A DNA stretch of 64,000 nucleotides, from contig NW_023602073.1 of assembly GCF_014898055.3 (NCBI RefSeq), positions 80,084,678 through 80,148,677 of the forward strand, written 5' to 3'. The DNA is from Talpa occidentalis. Its lineage: Eukaryota; Chordata; Mammalia; Eulipotyphla; Talpidae. Position numbers and translations under genes: made by a program. Positions 58,853-64,000 of this stretch are shown in pieces (within the stretch, counting starts at the first letter, position 1; each line of letters starts with the position of its first letter). Below the pieces are notes generated by a model. That model was not told the DNA's origin. It did not search any database and saw only the letters and a list, made by a program, of their open reading frames with translations.

Positions 58853-59239
58853 TAAGTGAAAATTTTAAATGTGAATGTTCGTCTTTGGAAAAAGTCCTAA
58901 ACATCATTTATACCTAATAGCATTTATTGACTGATTATTTTTGTATGCATTCATAATTTGCCTAAATGTTTTCATGTATAATTTTTATAGGAATGGAAAT
59001 TACATAGTATACAAATGCATTTTGTCCAAACCTTTGGGAAATATACTCAATACACACGTAAAAACAAGTACATAACTTTTGAGAGATATTTATTATGAAT
59101 GCATTTTATAATCCTATAAACCGTATTAGCAAAAATTATCAAAAGGGAAGGTCAAAATAGACATTTCTTCCATTAGTATATAAGCTTGAGTAAATAAAGA
59201 AAATTCAGCTAGTCACTTTTCCTTTATATAATCATTTTT

Positions 59240-59505
59240 TAGAAAGATTTATTTATTTATGCATACAAGAGCTGGGGTACAGGCCAGAAATGAGGGGAGT
59301 GAGAGAATTCACCAGAGGCAGAGTGGGGAACAGAACAGGCAGACTGAATGAAATACACTGCTGAGGGGAGCAGCGGGTGGGACAGGAGAGGTCCTCTGCA
59401 CCATGTGGGTAGCACCCTGGCCGGCTGGGGATGGAACTCATTCTGCATAGGTTGCAGATTGCTTCATAGTGCGGTGCTTAACCCCTTGTGCCACTAGGGA
59501 GGCCC
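59240..59505 (-). repeat. tRNA-derived SINE, intermediate subfamily
   Basis: Target duplication TATATAATCATTTTT is perfect over 15 bp (59225-59239 and 59506-59520). Antisense head ends CCACTAGGGAGGCCC; tail GAAAGATTTATTTATTTATG. Confidence 0.96.
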
Positions 59506-59949
59506 TATATAATCATTTTTAAGAAATGAATATACACCCTTTGAAATAAAAAGATACATGAAAAATGGGTCAAATATTTCTTGACATGGTTAAGTCTAAG
59601 TAGCTGAGTGCTAAGGTCTTTGTCAGAAGTAAGTTATTATTGAGTAAATTCTATCTTTTTATTAGCAGTAATATTCTCTCTGGTGATGATAAGAAAGAAC
59701 CACTTTTGCCTTTTCTCATTTTCAATCAGAAGAGATTTTTTCCTTTGTAGTTTAACAGAATGATGACATATTTTAAACAGTTCTGTAAACATGGTAGGAT
59801 AAATGTTATAGAAAAACTCACTGGCAGTATTTTCAGAAGAATGCCAACAGACCTATTTACTCACTGTCGGAATAAAAGTTGGTTAGTGTTTGTTCATGGT
59901 TCCACTCCACGATAAGCCAGAAAAATAATGATTAATACACTTATCTTTT

Positions 59950-60187
59950 TTTAAAGAATTTATTTATTTATGTGTACAAGAACCAGGGTGTAGGCCAGAG
60001 GTGAGGTGTAGGGGGGTGAGAGGATTCACCAGAGATTGAGTGGGGAGCAGAATAGTCAGATCTACTGAAGCAGGGAAGACAGGAGAGGTCTGCTGCACCA
60101 TGTGGGTAAACTCCCTGGCCAGGATCAAATTCAGGCCATAGAGGTGGTAACACTGAGCTTTAACCCCTAGGCCACCAGGGAGGCCCC
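59950..60187 (-). repeat. tRNA-derived SINE with internal deletion
   Basis: Head (CCACCAGGGAGGCCCC) and tail (AAAGAATTTATTTATTTATG) are present, but the ATACACTGCTGAGGGGAGCA stretch of the body is missing: ATCTACTGAAGC joins AGGGAAGACAGGAGAGG. Flanking repeats are weak. Confidence 0.92.
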
Positions 60188-60250
60188 ATAACTACCTTTA
60201 AAGAGTTGAAAATTGGATATATTATTACCTGCAATACAAACTTGTTTGGA

Positions 60251-60293
60251 AAAATTAAAAATAAAAATTAAAATTAAAAATTAAAATAAAAAA
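60251..60293. repeat. (AAAAT)n-like simple repeat
   Basis: Irregular AAAATT/AAAAAT units over about 43 bp. No SINE or L1 body precedes it. Confidence 0.8.
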
Positions 60294-60999
60294 CAGTCCT
60301 ATATAAAAAAGCCTTTACCATAAATGCATATAAGTAGTTTAATGTTATAAATTAAATATGATATTAAATTATAGGCATTTGGTTATAATAGCAGCTAAGG
60401 ATTAACATTTGCTGTGCTTTTTATTTTGCTATATTCTTTCAAATTTTTATTTTATTGTTTCCCATATTTTAGTCTTTACAATAGTCATTTTTAAAGGAAA
60501 AATAATTTAATTACATAAAGTATTTATGCTACAGCATTTCTTTGAAGCTGTCAGAAACAATAGATGTTTTTTATTTCTAAATGCTCTTAATAAGTACTAC
60601 CCTCCTGCATTCAGTTTATAAACGCTTTCAAGACATTTGTGGAAGTTCTGATTTACATGAATTTGCCTCACTTTAGTACACCCCAGCCTAAATAACTTGA
60701 TTTTTGATATATATTAAATCATTTGAGTTAAGTAACTTTATATCAGGTAATTGCACAAAATTTGACCTCTTAATTTTTGTGTAATTTCTTTACATGCTTA
60801 TTGAACTATAGTTCTGTATCTAAACTTTTGAAAAAAATGGTGATTGATTATACTTTTCCCATTTTCAGTCTCTCAGCTTCCCACATTATATTCCACAGCA
60901 GGCAATCCAGACAGGAGTCTGGGATTTTAAAGACTGTTTCTGTATCCCCTTCCTGTTTTTCCACTTGCTGAGTAACATGGGAACTTTTTAAATTTTCTT

Positions 61000-61165
61000 A
61001 GCCTAAGTTTCTACAACTTAAAGATATGTCTAACTTTAGTGACCATGCTATAGAGTCATTATAACTATTAAAACAGAACATCCACAGTAAGTATAATGCC
61101 TACCATGGAAGCAGCCAATAAACATTAGCCATTAATATGATCACCATTATCATCATGGACACTAA
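61000..61165 (-). repeat. MIR SINE fossil
   Basis: Antisense MIR order: CTAAGTTTCTACAACTTAAA, then GTAAGTATAATGCCTACCAT, CAATAAACATTAGCCATTAA and TGATCACCATTATCATCATG, which follow the reverse complement of the MIR core and tail. Confidence 0.62.
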
Positions 61166-64000
61166 ATATCTCTATTGTCATTGCCCTTTAAGTTCATTGA
61201 AATTCCAATAAATATACTTTGCAACGTCATGCGAACTTACTCAATACAATTTTTTTTAACTCAGATCTAGAATAACCACTGTGTTATATAAACCATACAT
61301 GTGGACATTTATAACTATTCTTATTTTTCCACTGTAGTTTCTCTTCCATTTTAGGTTCTGTTAATAATTTAAAAAATATTAATGAATAGATTTTCAAATC
61401 TAATTTGTGTAATATTGTTAAAATACTATATATATTAAAGTACTTCCCCATGTGTTTTAAGTTCCTGAAATTTTGGTATAATTTAAAGTCAAGTATTATC
61501 ACTTCTTTCTATTCACAATGAATTACTTTATTTTATTTCAGAGCAACATCAGTTATTATACTTGTAAGTAAATTATATATCTATAGAAATAAGTTATATA
61601 TATATTTATAAGCAACATACACAATATTTTGGATGTCCTCCTTTATCCTTCTTTCCACCTTTTGCAAAGGGTTAATGTAAAATATTTTGCAATGTCATTT
61701 TGAATAATTGATCCTAAACAATTTCAAAGAGGAAACAAGACTGTGCTTTGTCTCTAGTAGAATAAGCCATAGTGTTGGCATCAGAGATAAAATAGTTTAC
61801 ATGCCTGGCATCACTGCCAATCCTCATGACCTTGAATCAATCATTTATATTGAAATCACCACACCATTGTCTGCATTACTGAGAAGTGCCTTCTGCAGTT
61901 CTTACTTTGCAGTATGATCCGTGAGCTAGCTACTATATAAAAACTAAGTCGCTATAGATTATCCTTACCTTTCCCCAATAATTTTTCATGGAATGTTCTC
62001 ATTTCTTTAGTTACAAGTGGCTGTGTTCAAATACTTTTCAGAAAAAAATTAACATAAACATGAAACTGCATTTTCTTTCAGGATATAATTTTATTTACTA
62101 TAACTTAAAATTAGAAACATTTTCCTGATTTATCAGTTTTGATTCTGGTTAGCAGGATATGTGTTTGATCTCTTTCATCATTACATAAAAATATGCAAAA
62201 ATGAAGGAAAAACACTATCACATTGGAGAAATAATTAAATATTTATCCTTTCCATGCAGAACTTCTCAGTGTATATAATTAAAAAAATTGAGTTATATAC
62301 AGGCCAAAGATAACTTAATGTTATCCCACAAGAGAACTGAGGATTGAATTATTGATTGCTATCTGCAGTCACACTAAACAGTGTCATCTGTTGCTCCTTC
62401 TTGCTCCATCTCCAAAATTTCATCGTTTTTATAATAATTTAAAAGAAATGAGGTTGGCTATGCAAAAATAATCCTAAAATGTGGCTTCAATTGGTAAAGG
62501 CAAAAAAGAATAAGATTACTATTAGAAATATATTCTGTGTGCTTTATTTTTCGTATTTCAGTTCTAACACATAAACTGCAGGATATTGCACATAATCCAC
62601 AGAAATATGATTTCTATTTCCTGTAGATTACCAATAAAGCAGAGGAGAAAAGTCTTACTGAGGAGCAAGATGGCAGAATTGATATTTTTCTTTAAGTAGG
62701 AAAAAGGACATAAAAGGATAATATATCAATTGTCCTTACTTTCTCCATATAATAAGAAGCACAATTGTCTACTGTGAATGATAGACTAAAAACTGGATAT
62801 AGCACTTATGAAGATTCATTAAAGTTTAGAATATCGATCATGGAGAGAGTACATTGTAGCTGATCAAGGAAAACTAAATGGGTTTATGATCAAAATTGAA
62901 GATTCTGCTGACGGTTGATATTGTGCCTTTATGGAAGAATCAATCCATCCATTAGGCTACATTTCTATGTGAGACAGGAACAGATGAGACAAATAGAGTT
63001 TGTCATGCGTTTAGGGTAAGGATTTGACTAAATTAAATTTATTAATTTATTTCAGTCATTTAGCAACGCAGAGTCATATGCAAAACTAAAAATAAAAAGT
63101 TATTTTACAAAATATCCATAATAGTAACCTTATACATTTAATATTTTAATAATTAACAAGTAAAACCATTTGTTAAAATACCTGCTTTTATCTATGTGTT
63201 ATGCAATTCAGTATATGTAGAAAAGTTTACAGAGTATTGAGAGATTAAATCCTATTAAATTTTTGTGAAATTCAGTTTCCCTATGAGATCATGTTCTATT
63301 TATGCAGCAAAGTTAGTTACATGTACAATTGCTATTTCAACTGAATAAAGCAAAAATATTTACAATAATATACATCAGTGAAAGGAGAGTTGGATTTTTA
63401 GTAGAGATAACCAAGAACAGATTTATTGAATAGAAGAGACATGAACCCAAAATAGATCATTTGTAGGGTTTAAATAAGTTAATGGAAGAATGGCACTAAA
63501 CTATTATTGTTCTTGTTGGGAACTAATGCAATCATTCCTATCTGTGAGTTGTTATAACTTACATGACTTCCTTTTTAATTACTAAATAAAATATAATTTC
63601 ATTGACTTATAGCAAAACATAAAAATCATTTTGATTAGCTTAATAAATCACATACAGATTAAGTCTAGTAAAAGATGAAACAAAGACAAACATTCAAACA
63701 TACAATTAAACATATTACAATGTTTTTACATTAAATGTTTTCATCTAACAAACATTTCTTGAACATATTTCATTAACTGAGTATTTTAGAATGCCCTGAA
63801 TAAGTATAAAATATAACAATATAGACAACTAAAGAATTAATTCTAATAGTTGAGATTTGAAGTATGCTGAGATTTATGCAAGATTTATGCAAACATTAAT
63901 GTTTGATTTCTAGAAATACTTTCCATTAAAAGGTAATGACTCAGTGCATACTTAGACATAAAAGTTTCCAGGTGAATGGCATGAGGGACAGCATATAGGA
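61166..64000. other. Unrecognised AT-rich end of the window
   Basis: No young SINE, L1 or gene was recognised. A TCTAACAAACATTTCTTGAA segment near 63.75 kb resembles the start of a common ancient repeat but is too short to assign. Confidence 0.5.

Noticed and set aside
202..60187. SINE heads as functional tRNA genes
   Set aside because: The A and B boxes are recognisable, but no cloverleaf with anticodon and acceptor stem can be drawn, and each is attached to a SINE body or A tail.

Overview
This window looks like an AT-rich, gene-poor stretch of a placental mammal nuclear genome. I see no host protein-coding exon, rRNA gene or functional tRNA gene. Everything I can support is retroelement-derived, a DNA-transposon fossil, or simple sequence. 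The lineage clue is a high-copy tRNA-derived SINE, about 25 copies, with an A box and B box in its head, a roughly 150-bp unrelated body and a tail of TAAA units ending in a TCTTTAAA-like motif. No Alu, B1/B2, Bov/CHR, CAN, PRE-1, ERE or Ves copies were recognised. With mammalian L1, MIR, MER20-like and hAT fossils, a laurasiatherian-type mammal is my best guess. I cannot name the species.

Layout. 0-18 kb: SINEs, an L1 tail, two old L1 copies (10.4-12.0 kb, and 13.7-15.5 kb with a twin-priming inversion), a tiny tailless U6 retropseudogene at 3.77 kb, and two head-only SINEs. 18-28 kb: almost SINE-free, with one L1 3' UTR remnant, a hAT element at 24.1 kb, and a 1062-bp solo LTR at 26.3-27.3 kb with a perfect 6-bp target duplication, which suggests a betaretrovirus-like ERV. 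28-45 kb: a cluster of SINEs of several ages, one or two older LTR-like segments, and a MER20-like element. 45-52 kb: microsatellites, then a 5'-truncated L1 of about 3.7 kb whose ORF2 still has an 816-codon open reverse-transcriptase/C-terminal part. Its target duplication implies that it carried about 256 bp of downstream DNA with it (3' transduction). 52-60 kb: an old L1 split by a SINE, two separate solo LTRs of one family only 334 bp apart, each with its own 5-bp duplication, and a SINE-L1 chimera at 58.2-58.85 kb. 60-64 kb: mostly unrecognised AT-rich DNA with one MIR.

How the parts relate. Most of the young structure can be explained by L1 machinery acting on its own RNA (5' truncation, twin priming, 3' transduction), on SINE RNA (poly-A tails and 12-18 bp target duplications), on U6 RNA, and by template switching between SINE and L1 RNA. 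The LTRs are independent ERV remnants. Coordinates of young elements are fixed by target duplications and should be good to a few bases. Those of old elements are approximate. Family names come from memory of consensus sequences, not from a search.
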